From Tolypothrix sp. NIES-4075 (GTDB lineage: Bacteria > Cyanobacteriota > Cyanobacteriia > Cyanobacteriales > Nostocaceae): a DNA stretch of 64,000 bases. Of this stretch, positions 7,305 through 14,948 are shown in pieces; the stretch's first letter is position 1, and the number at the start of each line of letters is the position of its first letter. The stretch is taken from NCBI RefSeq assembly GCF_002218085.1, contig NZ_BDUC01000002.1:899344-963343 (forward strand), given 5' to 3'. The notes beneath the pieces are model-generated. The model ran no database searches, had not been told where the DNA came from, and was given only the letters and a program-made list of their open reading frames with translations. Both the position numbers and the translations under genes were made by a program.

Positions 7305-8634
7305 TTTACAACAAGCAATTTCTCTTGCTTTCTATCAATGTCGCGCTAACACTCTGGCTTTGTTCGAGGATATGGACGAAGCCACATTTCGCTGTCAGGT
7401 TCATCCCGATTTTAGCCCTGTGGGGTGGCATTTGGGGCATATTGCCTACACTGAGTCTTTATGGCTATTAGAACGCAGTGCAGGTAATGCTTGTTTATTT
7501 CCGCAATACCGCAAATTTTTTGCCGCAGATGGTTTACCCAAATCACAACGAGTCCAATTACCAAACCTGGAAGAAATTTATGATTACTTAGACACAGTTA
7601 GAAAACAAGTCCTAGATTACCTAGAAGTAGCTGATTTACATCAGCAAGAACGTCTTTGCCGCTTTTTGCTTCAGCACGAAAGCCAACATTGCGAAACGAT
7701 CGCCTTTTTGTTGGAATTAGCCAAGAGGAATGGACAAGTGGGACAAGGGGACTCCTTGGAGACAAAAGGACAAGGAGGACAAAAAGAGCAATTCTTTTCC
7801 CCCCATTTCACCCAACCCCACTTCGTGGGGACGCATGTGCCCCCCATCCCCCCCTCCTCCTCTCTCGTCAAAATCCCAGCGGGTGAGTTTGAAATGGGTA
7901 GCAATTCGATTGATGCTCTTGATAACGAGCGCCCAGCACATAAGGTGTATTTAGACACATACTATATTGACCGCTACCCTGTAACTTGCGGACAGTATCG
8001 CGTATTTATGGAAGCGGGAGGCTACGAAAATCCGCTTTGGTGGTCGAAAGCTGGCTGGGAATGGTTGCAAATAGAGCAGGTAGGGGAACCGCTTTATTGG
8101 CACGATGTTTTATCTGCGGATAATCACTCAGTTTGTGGTGTCAGTTGGTACGAAGCAGAAGCTTATTGCCGATTTGTCGGTAAGAGATTACCTACAGAAG
8201 CTGAGTGGGAAAAAGCAGTTAGTTGGAATGCAGATATGAATCGTCGCCGCATCTATCCTTGGGGTGATGAAGAACCGACACCGCAACATTGCAATTGCGT
8301 TGATGTAGCATCTCCACAGAAGAATCGTTTAACTATAAACACAACACCAGTAGATGCTTACCCACAAGGGCAAAGTGCTTATGGTTTGTATGATGCTTTG
8401 GGCAACGTCTGGGAATGGACTGCATCTTGGTTTGATGGCTACGACGGTTTCGAGATGTATCCTTATGTGGGTTACTCGCAAGTTTATTTTGACCAGCAAC
8501 ACCGAGTTTTAAAAGGTGGTAGTTGGGCAACTAGTCCTTTTGCACTGCGTTCTAGTTTTCGCAACTGGTATCATCCGGGTGTGCGTCAGATTTTCGCGGG
8601 GTTTCGATGCGCTTTGGTAATGGGGAATGGGTAA
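7279..8634 (+). CDS. egtB: Ergothioneine synthase EgtB (hercynine sulfoxide synthase)
   Basis: A 451-residue iron enzyme that joins hercynine to a cysteine-type thiol with O2. The N-terminal DinB-like half carries the iron ligands: H51 in G-W-H-L-G-H, and H133-x3-H137-x-E139 in H-E-S-Q-H-C-E. The C-terminal half is a formylglycine-generating-enzyme (FGE/SUMF1) fold with G-E-F-E-M-G-S, R-L-P-T-E-A-E-W-E and G-N-V-W-E-W-T, ending G-G-S-W and F-R-C-A. The start is GTG at 7279 or TTG at 7291, inside egtC. Residues about 151-195 between the halves are G/Q/P-rich and encoded by minisatellite-like DNA, not by conserved sequence. The last residues M-G-N-G and the stop codon come from the heptad repeat that follows. 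Confidence 0.93.
   Translation: MISKLRKSNLQQAISLAFYQCRANTLALFEDMDEATFRCQVHPDFSPVGWHLGHIAYTESLWLLERSAGNACLFPQYRKFFAADGLPKSQRVQLPNLEEIYDYLDTVRKQVLDYLEVADLHQQERLCRFLLQHESQHCETIAFLLELAKRNGQVGQGDSLETKGQGGQKEQFFSPHFTQPHFVGTHVPPIPPSSSLVKIPAGEFEMGSNSIDALDNERPAHKVYLDTYYIDRYPVTCGQYRVFMEAGGYENPLWWSKAGWEWLQIEQVGEPLYWHDVLSADNHSVCGVSWYEAEAYCRFVGKRLPTEAEWEKAVSWNADMNRRRIYPWGDEEPTPQHCNCVDVASPQKNRLTINTTPVDAYPQGQSAYGLYDALGNVWEWTASWFDGYDGFEMYPYVGYSQVYFDQQHRVLKGGSWATSPFALRSSFRNWYHPGVRQIFAGFRCALVMGNG
7728..7862 (+). repeat. In-frame minisatellite-like insert within egtB
   Basis: The DNA changes here from ordinary codons to GGACAAG-type G-rich units (7731-7790) and then to C-rich runs (7799-7862). The same GGACAAG / GGGGACA vocabulary occurs at 45840-45900 and 63665-63696. 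The insert keeps the frame and lies in the linker between the DinB and FGE domains. Confidence 0.6.
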
Positions 8635-8779
8635 TAGGGAATGGGTAATGGGTAATGGGGAATGGGTAATGGGTAATGGGTAATGGGAAAAAACGCACAT
8701 CACTATTACCAATTCGCAATTCGCAATTCGCACGTTCCCTATTACCTATTACCAATTAGCAATTCGCAATTCACAATCC
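8616..8779. repeat. Heptad STRR repeat block, egtB-egtD gap
   Basis: About ten GGGTAAT/GGGAAT units run from 8616 to 8690, followed by TTCGCAA and TTACCTA units reading as the complement. It covers the egtB stop codon and most of the 303-base gap before egtD. This is the short tandemly repeated repetitive (STRR) type typical of filamentous cyanobacteria. No gene was seen between 8635 and 8937. Confidence 0.85.
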
Positions 8780-8937
8780 TGACAAATTTAATCTAAAAGC
8801 CACAAAACATAGCCTCATGCTTGTGTAATCTAGCTCAAGCGTGATTTACTTTGATGTCGCTTCGTGTTTCACTAGCTTTGGTTGGAGGTTTGCACAAAAG
8901 ACAATGCAACTCATCATACCAAGTCATCGGAGGTTCA

Positions 8938-9972
8938 ATGTCAATATCTAAAGCTCTCAGCAGTAAGGTTACTTCCCAAAATACTATTGAAAAACGCTTA
9001 GAAATACAGCGTTTGCTAGAACCAACTTTGGTTGTTTCCTCTAGCGCTGGGAGTGATGTAGTTAAAGGATTAACTCAAACACGGAAATCCCTACCCCCTC
9101 GTTACTTCTACGACGATCGCGGATCTGAGTTATTTGAGCAAATCTGCGAGTTACCAGAATATTACGTTACGCGAACAGAAACGGCAATTTTACTTCATTG
9201 TGCTAAAGAAATTGCCCAAATTACAAGTCATTGCGAACTGGTGGAACTTGGCAGCGGTAGCTCAACCAAAACCCGTATTATCTTAGATGCATACAAGCAG
9301 TTAGGCTATCCTTTGCGTTATCTGCCGATTGACGTGAGTGCAGGTATGTTAGAAACTAGTGCCAAGCAGCTATTGACAGATTATGCCTCATTGCAAGTTC
9401 ATGCGATCGCCGGAACTTATGAAATGGCGTTAGCGCAACTGATACCAAAGCAATTACCCAGCAGAATGATTTGTTTTATCGGTAGCACCTTGGGTAATCT
9501 CAATCCTCAAGAGTGTGATGTGTTTTTATCGGAAATTAAAGATGCTTTGCAAGTGGGAGAGTATTTTTTATTGGGGGTAGACTTGCAAAAGCCGAAACAC
9601 ATTTTAGAAGCTGCTTATGATGACAGCCAAGGTGTGACGGCAGCCTTTAACCTGAATATGTTGGATCATTTAAATCGGCGATTTGAGGGGAATTTTGACA
9701 CGACGCAGTTTGAACATTTAGCTTTTTATAACGAAACTGAAAATCAGATTGAGATGCATTTGAAAAGTATGTGCGAGCAAACTGTCGAATTACACGCTCT
9801 CAATCTCAGTATTCATTTTGAGCAAAATGAAACAATATTCACCGAAATTTCTCGTAAATTCGACATCAATATTATTAAGCAGCAACTTGCCGCAAAAGGT
9901 TTGATACCGCTTCATGTGTGGAAGGATGCAAATCAGTGGTTTGGTTTGTTACTTTGCCAATTGCAAGCATAG
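8938..9972 (+). CDS. egtD: L-histidine N(alpha)-methyltransferase EgtD
   Basis: A 344-residue SAM-dependent enzyme that trimethylates histidine to hercynine, the first ergothioneine step. Diagnostic pieces are P-P-R-Y-F-Y-D-D-R-G-S-E-L-F-E-Q-I at 53-69, the SAM loop E-L-G-S-G-S-S-T-K-T-R at 103-113, G-S-T-L-G-N, and the C-terminal E-I-S-R-K-F. I chose the ATG at 8938 because GGAGG at 8929-8933 sits four bases before it; an upstream start would add 29 residues that do not fit the family. It lies 303 bases after egtB across a repeat block, so it may have its own promoter. Confidence 0.94.
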   Translation: MSISKALSSKVTSQNTIEKRLEIQRLLEPTLVVSSSAGSDVVKGLTQTRKSLPPRYFYDDRGSELFEQICELPEYYVTRTETAILLHCAKEIAQITSHCELVELGSGSSTKTRIILDAYKQLGYPLRYLPIDVSAGMLETSAKQLLTDYASLQVHAIAGTYEMALAQLIPKQLPSRMICFIGSTLGNLNPQECDVFLSEIKDALQVGEYFLLGVDLQKPKHILEAAYDDSQGVTAAFNLNMLDHLNRRFEGNFDTTQFEHLAFYNETENQIEMHLKSMCEQTVELHALNLSIHFEQNETIFTEISRKFDINIIKQQLAAKGLIPLHVWKDANQWFGLLLCQLQA

Positions 9973-10134
9973 ATAACAGCAAAAATATAGCGGTTCTCAG
10001 TTGGGTGGAATACGCACGATGAAGAGTCAGAAGCCAGAATTAGTGGAGAACTTTATATTCTGACTCCTGACTCCTAACTCCTGAATTTGGAGATAGCATT
10101 AAATTGAGTGCAAGTTTAATGCATAATAACCTCT

Positions 10135-10275
10135 ATGCTAAACATTAGTCGAGACATCCATTCACTCTCAAGCTTTAAGCGCAATACGGTGGAATTTCTT
10201 GAGCAGATGAAACAGACAGGAAAACCAGTAGTGGTGACAGTTGTCGGGGTTCTTGTATACTTCACAAAATTTTAA
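10135..10275 (+). pseudogene. Truncated Phd/YefM-type antitoxin remnant
   Basis: An ATG at 10135 opens 46 codons reading M-L-N-I-S-R-D-I-H-S-L-S-S-F-K-R-N and E-F-L-E-Q-M-K-Q-T-G-K-P-V-V-V-T-V, the N-terminal DNA-binding half of a cyanobacterial Phd/YefM antitoxin. After that, the expected G-K-A-E-L-V-V-Q-D core is replaced by unrelated residues and a TAA at 10273-10275. No toxin gene follows; the next gene encodes a membrane acyltransferase homologue. It is either a decayed TA module or a solitary antitoxin fragment. The rest of the 9973-10355 gap shows only repeat-derived sequence at 10015-10090. Confidence 0.6.
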
Positions 10276-10355
10276 CTTGTGTATCGGTCTAAAAATTTTT
10301 CTTGCTCGTCTGCATTGAAGAGAGTAATGTAATTTTCAAACACACAATTGTGCTT

Positions 10356-11486
10356 ATGCGCCTCACCTCTCTTGATGTTTTTCGCGGCATTACAATTGCT
10401 GGTATGATTCTTGTGAATATGGCAAGCATCGCCGAACCGAATGTTTATCCGCCTTTACTTCATGCTGATTGGCACGGCTGCACGCCAACTGATTTAGTAT
10501 TTCCCTTCTTTCTCTTTATTATCGGTGTAGCGATGACTTTTTCGCTATCCAAGTACACCGAAGAGAACAAACCCACATCAACTGTATATTGGCGTATTTT
10601 GCGCCGCGCTGCCATTCTTTTTGCCTTAGGATTGCTGCTGAATGTATTTTGGAATAAGGGCGTTGGGACTTTCGATTTCAGTAGTATCCGCATCATGGGA
10701 GTATTACAACGCATCAGCCTTGCTTATTTATTTGCATCCTTGGCGGTCTTAAATATACCGCGTAAAGGATTATGGATACTTGCGGGAGTGTTGCTTATCG
10801 GTTACTGGCTGGCGATGATGTATGTGCCTGTTCCCGGTTTTGGTGCGGGAGTACTGACGCGAGAAGGTAATTTTGGGGCTTATATTGATCGGTTGATTAT
10901 TCCCTCTTCACATCTATATAAAGGTGATGGCTTCAACTTCATGGGAGATCCTGAAGGACTTTTTAGTACGATTCCCGCGATCGTTAGCGTTTTTGCTGGC
11001 TACTTTACTGGTCAGTGGATACGCAATCAGCCAGTCAAATCACGCACAAGTGTAGGTTTAGTATTATTTGGTATTGGTTGCTTAATTATCGGTTGGGTGT
11101 GGGGTTTGACATTCCCGATTAATAAGAAACTATGGACGAGTTCTTATGTAGTTTTTACCACTGGTTGGGCGTTAATATTGCTAGCAGCTTGTTATGAACT
11201 TATTGAAGTACGACGGATACGACGTTGGAGTAAAGGATTTGAAGTCATGGGCTTAAATGCGATCGCTCTTTTCGTTGCTTCTGTGTTACTAATTAAAATC
11301 TTAGTCAAAACCAACATCGGCAGCGGTGAAAAAGCTCCTAACACCTTCGATTGGATTTACAATAATCTTTTCGTACCTTGGGCAGGTGCTTTCAATGGTT
11401 CGCTATTATTTGCCATTGTCACCGTGTTACTTTGGTTAGCTGTAGCTTACGGCATGTATCGTCAACGCTGGTTTATCAAAGTTTGA
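10356..11486 (+). CDS. COG4299/DUF5009 membrane protein (HGSNAT-like acyltransferase homologue)
   Basis: A 376-residue polytopic protein with about ten membrane helices. The start R-L-T-S-L-D-V-F-R-G-I-T-I-A-G-M-I-L-V-N and the later H-A-D-W-H-G-C-T-P-T-D-L-V-F-P-F-F-L-F-I-I-G-V-A are the signature of the family containing human heparan-alpha-glucosaminide N-acetyltransferase and bacterial NagX. The conserved His in H-A-D-W-H is the likely acyl-transfer residue. The ATG at 10356 starts directly before this motif; an upstream start would add 18 residues. It is probably in the cytoplasmic membrane and modifies a sugar. The substrate is not known. Confidence 0.82.
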   Translation: MRLTSLDVFRGITIAGMILVNMASIAEPNVYPPLLHADWHGCTPTDLVFPFFLFIIGVAMTFSLSKYTEENKPTSTVYWRILRRAAILFALGLLLNVFWNKGVGTFDFSSIRIMGVLQRISLAYLFASLAVLNIPRKGLWILAGVLLIGYWLAMMYVPVPGFGAGVLTREGNFGAYIDRLIIPSSHLYKGDGFNFMGDPEGLFSTIPAIVSVFAGYFTGQWIRNQPVKSRTSVGLVLFGIGCLIIGWVWGLTFPINKKLWTSSYVVFTTGWALILLAACYELIEVRRIRRWSKGFEVMGLNAIALFVASVLLIKILVKTNIGSGEKAPNTFDWIYNNLFVPWAGAFNGSLLFAIVTVLLWLAVAYGMYRQRWFIKV

Positions 11487-11637
11487 ATGCTGGATCGTTA
11501 ATATTTTGCACCATTATCAATTAGCATCCAAACCCGCCTGCGATTCAAATCGTAGGCTGGCGATCGTCAACATTAGTGATAATAAAGAGATATTTACCTT
11601 TTCTTTTTGGACACAAGATCATAGGAAATCTGAGATC

Positions 11638-12249
11638 ATGCAGAATAAATTTATTTATTGGTGGCAAAAGTGCTTGCCTTTTATCGTGGTACGTCTTGCA
11701 ATACTCCCGAAGAAAGTGGCTGCTATCGTCGCAGCAGTGGTGACGATATCAATGTTAGGCATTTTGGGAAGCCCTACTCCGATGAGTTATGCAATTACAA
11801 TTTCTCAAGCTTCTGTTGCAGTAAATGCCAGCAAGTATATCCAGGATAAACAGACAACATTAGAAGCAAAAGTACCAAATATAAATGTGTATCGCAGTCC
11901 TGACTGTAGCTGTTGTGGTGGGTGGATTGACCACTTAAAGACACACGGTTTTTCAGTCCAAAACTTTCCTACACCTGATATCGAGGCAGTCAAACAAAGA
12001 TACAAAGTGCCGGATAACCTAACATCTTGCCACACTGCAATTGTGAATGGATATGTCATTGAAGGACATGTTCCAGCAAACGACATTAAACGTCTGCTTC
12101 AAGAAAAACCAAATGTTTCCGGCTTATCTGTTCCCCAAATGCCCGTAGGTACTCCTGGGATGGAGATAGGAGAGAAAAAAGACCCATTTACTGTGTTTTC
12201 CTTCGCTCACTCGGACAAAATTATGGTATTCAATGATTATCCCTATTGA
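11638..12249 (+). CDS. DUF411-family metal-binding protein
   Basis: A 203-residue exported or membrane-anchored protein. A basic N-terminus and hydrophobic stretch (about residues 25-45) precede a DUF411 domain: V-Y-R-S-P-D-C-S-C-C-G-G-W at 84-96 with C90, C92 and C93, then L-T-S-C-H-T-A and Y-V-I-E-G-H-V-P-A. DUF411 proteins are often encoded with copper-handling genes and are presumed to bind metal through the cysteines. No copper gene is adjacent here. ATG at 11638 gives a plausible signal sequence; a TTG at 11506 would add 44 polar residues. Confidence 0.85.
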   Translation: MQNKFIYWWQKCLPFIVVRLAILPKKVAAIVAAVVTISMLGILGSPTPMSYAITISQASVAVNASKYIQDKQTTLEAKVPNINVYRSPDCSCCGGWIDHLKTHGFSVQNFPTPDIEAVKQRYKVPDNLTSCHTAIVNGYVIEGHVPANDIKRLLQEKPNVSGLSVPQMPVGTPGMEIGEKKDPFTVFSFAHSDKIMVFNDYPY

Positions 12250-12406
12250 GCAAACTAATCCCCGTAATTTCTCTAGTTCGTGTCTGCAATTCCTCTAGGA
12301 GAAAGCTTTCCAGCTTTCGAGCGCCGTTTAACCCACGTTAATAGAAGTCCATTAAAATGGACTGAAAAGTTAACCAAGATGCATTTAATCCTCTAAAGAG
12401 GACTTT

Positions 12407-12444
12407 AGCTATTAGCCATAGGTTTTAACCTATGGCTAATAGCT
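12407..12444. terminator. Perfect inverted repeat between convergent genes
   Basis: AGCTATTAGCCATAGG at 12407-12422 pairs perfectly with 12429-12444, leaving a six-base loop. It lies between DUF411 and the SGNH hydrolase, which converge, and may terminate both. There is no T run, so it could equally be a palindromic interspersed repeat. Confidence 0.5.
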
Positions 12445-12476
12445 ATTTCCCTAAAATATTCAATATGGCGGAATAT

Positions 12477-13616
12477 TTATTTGCCTAAAATATTCAATAA
12501 TGCTTGTCGATAAATCTTGAGTCCTTCTGCATTCAGATGATCGCCATCAGTTGTTAAATTATCTTTCAAAACATTATTTTCATACAACGGTGCTATACCT
12601 TCAGTGACAACTGGGACATTTTCTGAAGCTGCCACTTGATTAATCGCAGCGTTGATTTGTTCGACTTTAGGGAGTGGAGCTGCTAAAGTTGGATCTTTGC
12701 TAGCGGCAACTGTTGAGTAAAAAGCGGGAATGATAAAAATCTGTTTAGTTCCGGATGTTCTCACAAGTGCGATCGCTTCTTTCAACTTTTTGCTAAACTC
12801 TTCATCACTAAGTTGATATAAAGCATCATTTGCCCCAACAGCAATGATGGTTTTGTCACATTTTACCTTGGTAGGAGCCAAACGTTGCAGTTGTTGAACT
12901 AATGAGATTGAACTCAAACCATTAATTCCAAAATTAAAATTTTCCTCGCCCAAAGTATTATCAATTTGAGCGGAAATAGAATCGCCAAACAAACAGCCCG
13001 AAAATTGCTTACCTTCGCTTGCGTATACTTGATATTGTAGTTCCAGTTGCCATAAAGGTGAAGAACTTAAATTATCTTTTGGTGTTGCACCAGAAGAAGC
13101 AAAAAATAACTTTGATTTACTGAGTAAGTCTAAAGTTGCTGGTACATCAATAACTAATCTATCACTGGGATAAGCTTCCAAAAAGCTGAGTATACTTAAA
13201 CCTTCTGGTGATTTTGCACCGATAAGCAAAGCAGATCGTAGTGCTGGTATACCTGCTTGATCGCGTCGAGCGATCGCTTTAGAAGCACCAAATAAAAGTA
13301 GTTTACCAATTTGTGAATCTATCAGCTTATTTAAAGCCACAATATCCAAAGATTTTTTTACCTGAAGCGCTTGTTGTAACTGTTGTTGCTGCTTAGGTTT
13401 TAAATAACCCAAAAAAGATTGCAAATCAGAGGAAACTTTTTTGGTTTCCGCATACTTACGTAAATCTGCTACTGGAAGAGATTGATCGAATATTCCATAT
13501 CTGACAACAATTTTCTCAGCTGCCAAACTAGAAGATGAATCGAGAAAACTATGAAAAGTTAAAAATATTAAGCAACCAGATAAACATAATATAAGACGAT
13601 ATAAATTTTTAATCAT
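12477..13616 (-). CDS. Secreted SGNH/GDSL hydrolase with DUF1400 N-terminal region
   Basis: A 379-residue exported protein. After a signal peptide (hydrophobic at about 7-22, likely cleavage near residues 30-33) comes a roughly 130-residue region resembling DUF1400, including V-R-Y-G-I-F-D-Q-S-L-P-V and D-R-L-V-I-D-V. Then comes an SGNH hydrolase: G-D-S-I-S at 211-215 (nucleophile Ser), G-I-N-G at 230-233, G-A-N-D at 261-264 and D-G-D-H near the C-terminus. It is probably an esterase or acylhydrolase outside the cytoplasmic membrane. The ATG at 13616 gives a clean signal peptide; an upstream start would only translate the heptad repeat lying there. Confidence 0.8.
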   Translation of the reverse strand: MIKNLYRLILCLSGCLIFLTFHSFLDSSSSLAAEKIVVRYGIFDQSLPVADLRKYAETKKVSSDLQSFLGYLKPKQQQQLQQALQVKKSLDIVALNKLIDSQIGKLLLFGASKAIARRDQAGIPALRSALLIGAKSPEGLSILSFLEAYPSDRLVIDVPATLDLLSKSKLFFASSGATPKDNLSSSPLWQLELQYQVYASEGKQFSGCLFGDSISAQIDNTLGEENFNFGINGLSSISLVQQLQRLAPTKVKCDKTIIAVGANDALYQLSDEEFSKKLKEAIALVRTSGTKQIFIIPAFYSTVAASKDPTLAAPLPKVEQINAAINQVAASENVPVVTEGIAPLYENNVLKDNLTTDGDHLNAEGLKIYRQALLNILGK

Positions 13617-13680
13617 TGGTAATTGGTAATTGGTAATTAGTAATGGGGAAAAAGGTAATTGGTAATTGGGCATTGGTTAT
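13617..13680. repeat. Heptad STRR repeat block
   Basis: GGTAATT units are tandemly arrayed here, with some GGGCATT variants, directly upstream of the SGNH hydrolase start codon. It lies between divergent genes and so sits in both promoter regions. Confidence 0.8.
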
Positions 13681-13783
13681 AGATGATAGTTCATTTTTAT
13701 TCCCCATTCCCCATTTTCCCATTCATCAACATAAATAGACAAACTCAATTTGGGAATAATCAAGCAGTAGGTGTGGAGATGAT

Positions 13784-14896
13784 ATGGAAGAACGCGCATA
13801 TTGGCTAGCTTGGTCGCAAATTTCGGGGATTGGTCCAGTGTTGTTACTACGGTTGCAACAGCATTTTGGCACGTTGGCTGGCGCTTGGAAAGCACATCCT
13901 AAGGAATTGGGTTCAGTTGAGGGTTTTGGTTTGCAGACGCTGGAAAAGGTGATAAAACAGCGTTCTCGTTTGCATCCCGAACAACTACTAATCAAGCACC
14001 AGCAGGAAAATCCTCATTTTTGGACACCAGCTGATGTAGATTATCCGCGCTTGCTGCTAGAAACACCTAGTCCACCGCCAATTTTGTATTATCGTGGTGA
14101 AGTAGACTTGTCAGAAAATCTCGCACAAAAACCCCTGGTTTCGATTGTCGGGACGCGCAAACCTACAGAATATGGTATCCGTTGGACTCGTCAAATTACC
14201 ACGGCTTTGGCGAAAAATAATTTTACAATCGTTTCCGGAATGGCAGAGGGAATTGACACTGAATGTCATTTAGCTGCGATGAAAGCTGGTGGACGCACAA
14301 TAGCCGTTTTGGGTACGGGTGTAGATGTCATCTATCCGCACAAAAATCGCGATTTGTACAAGCAGATTTTGACATCTGGGTTAGTGCTGAGTGAATACAG
14401 CGCGAAAACACCACCCGATCGCACTCATTTTCCCCGTCGTAATCGAATAATTGCCGGGTTGACTCGTGCTGTTTTGGTGATGGAAGCACCGATAAAATCT
14501 GGTGCTTTAATTACAGCCAAATACGCAAATGAATTTGGACGAGATGTTTATGCACTACCTGGTAGACTGGATGACCAGCCATCCCAAGGGTGTTTAAAGT
14601 TACTTTATCAAGGAGCAACGCCGATTCTCAGAGAACTTGATGAACTGTTAAAGATGTTGGGGGCAATACCACAACTTGATTTAATTGAAGCTTCACCAGC
14701 AGCGCAGCAGTTGCCTTTATCAATATCACCAGAACTGCAACAAGTTATGGATGCTATTTCTTCGGAGTCTTTGCCTTTTGATTTTATTATCCAACAAACG
14801 GGGATGAATGCTGGTTCGGTTTCTAGCGCTTTGTTACAGTTGGAACTTATGGGTTTGATTTCGCAGTTACCGGGAATGCGGTATCAACGGTGTTGA
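13784..14896 (+). CDS. dprA: DNA-processing protein DprA
   Basis: A 370-residue protein that binds incoming single-stranded DNA and loads RecA during natural transformation. It has an N-terminal helix-hairpin-helix/SAM-like region (about 1-75, with F-G-T-L-A-G-A-W and V-E-G-F-G), then the Rossmann-like DprA core: V-S-I-V-G-T-R-K-P-T-E-Y-G, S-G-M-A-E-G-I-D, V-L-G-T-G-V-D-V-I-Y-P and F-P-R-R-N-R-I-I-A-G-L. A C-terminal winged-helix domain ends S-S-A-L-L-Q-L-E-L-M-G-L-I. Length and motifs are normal. No other competence genes lie nearby. Confidence 0.95.
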   Translation: MEERAYWLAWSQISGIGPVLLLRLQQHFGTLAGAWKAHPKELGSVEGFGLQTLEKVIKQRSRLHPEQLLIKHQQENPHFWTPADVDYPRLLLETPSPPPILYYRGEVDLSENLAQKPLVSIVGTRKPTEYGIRWTRQITTALAKNNFTIVSGMAEGIDTECHLAAMKAGGRTIAVLGTGVDVIYPHKNRDLYKQILTSGLVLSEYSAKTPPDRTHFPRRNRIIAGLTRAVLVMEAPIKSGALITAKYANEFGRDVYALPGRLDDQPSQGCLKLLYQGATPILRELDELLKMLGAIPQLDLIEASPAAQQLPLSISPELQQVMDAISSESLPFDFIIQQTGMNAGSVSSALLQLELMGLISQLPGMRYQRC

Positions 14897-14948
14897 GATG
14901 CATATTTTAAGCACTCTGCGTGCTTACTACGAAAGAAAAATTTACATA

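Noticed and set aside
7656..7958. Four alternative frames on both strands inside egtB
   Set aside because: They arise from the repeat insert, which is open in most frames; the EgtB frame alone has conserved motifs on both sides.
8616..8779. Possible CRISPR array because of regular short repeats
   Set aside because: Units are heptads without unique spacers of 30-40 bases and no cas genes are near; they fit STRR repeats. The same applies to the blocks at 21338, 44129, 59324 and 63361.
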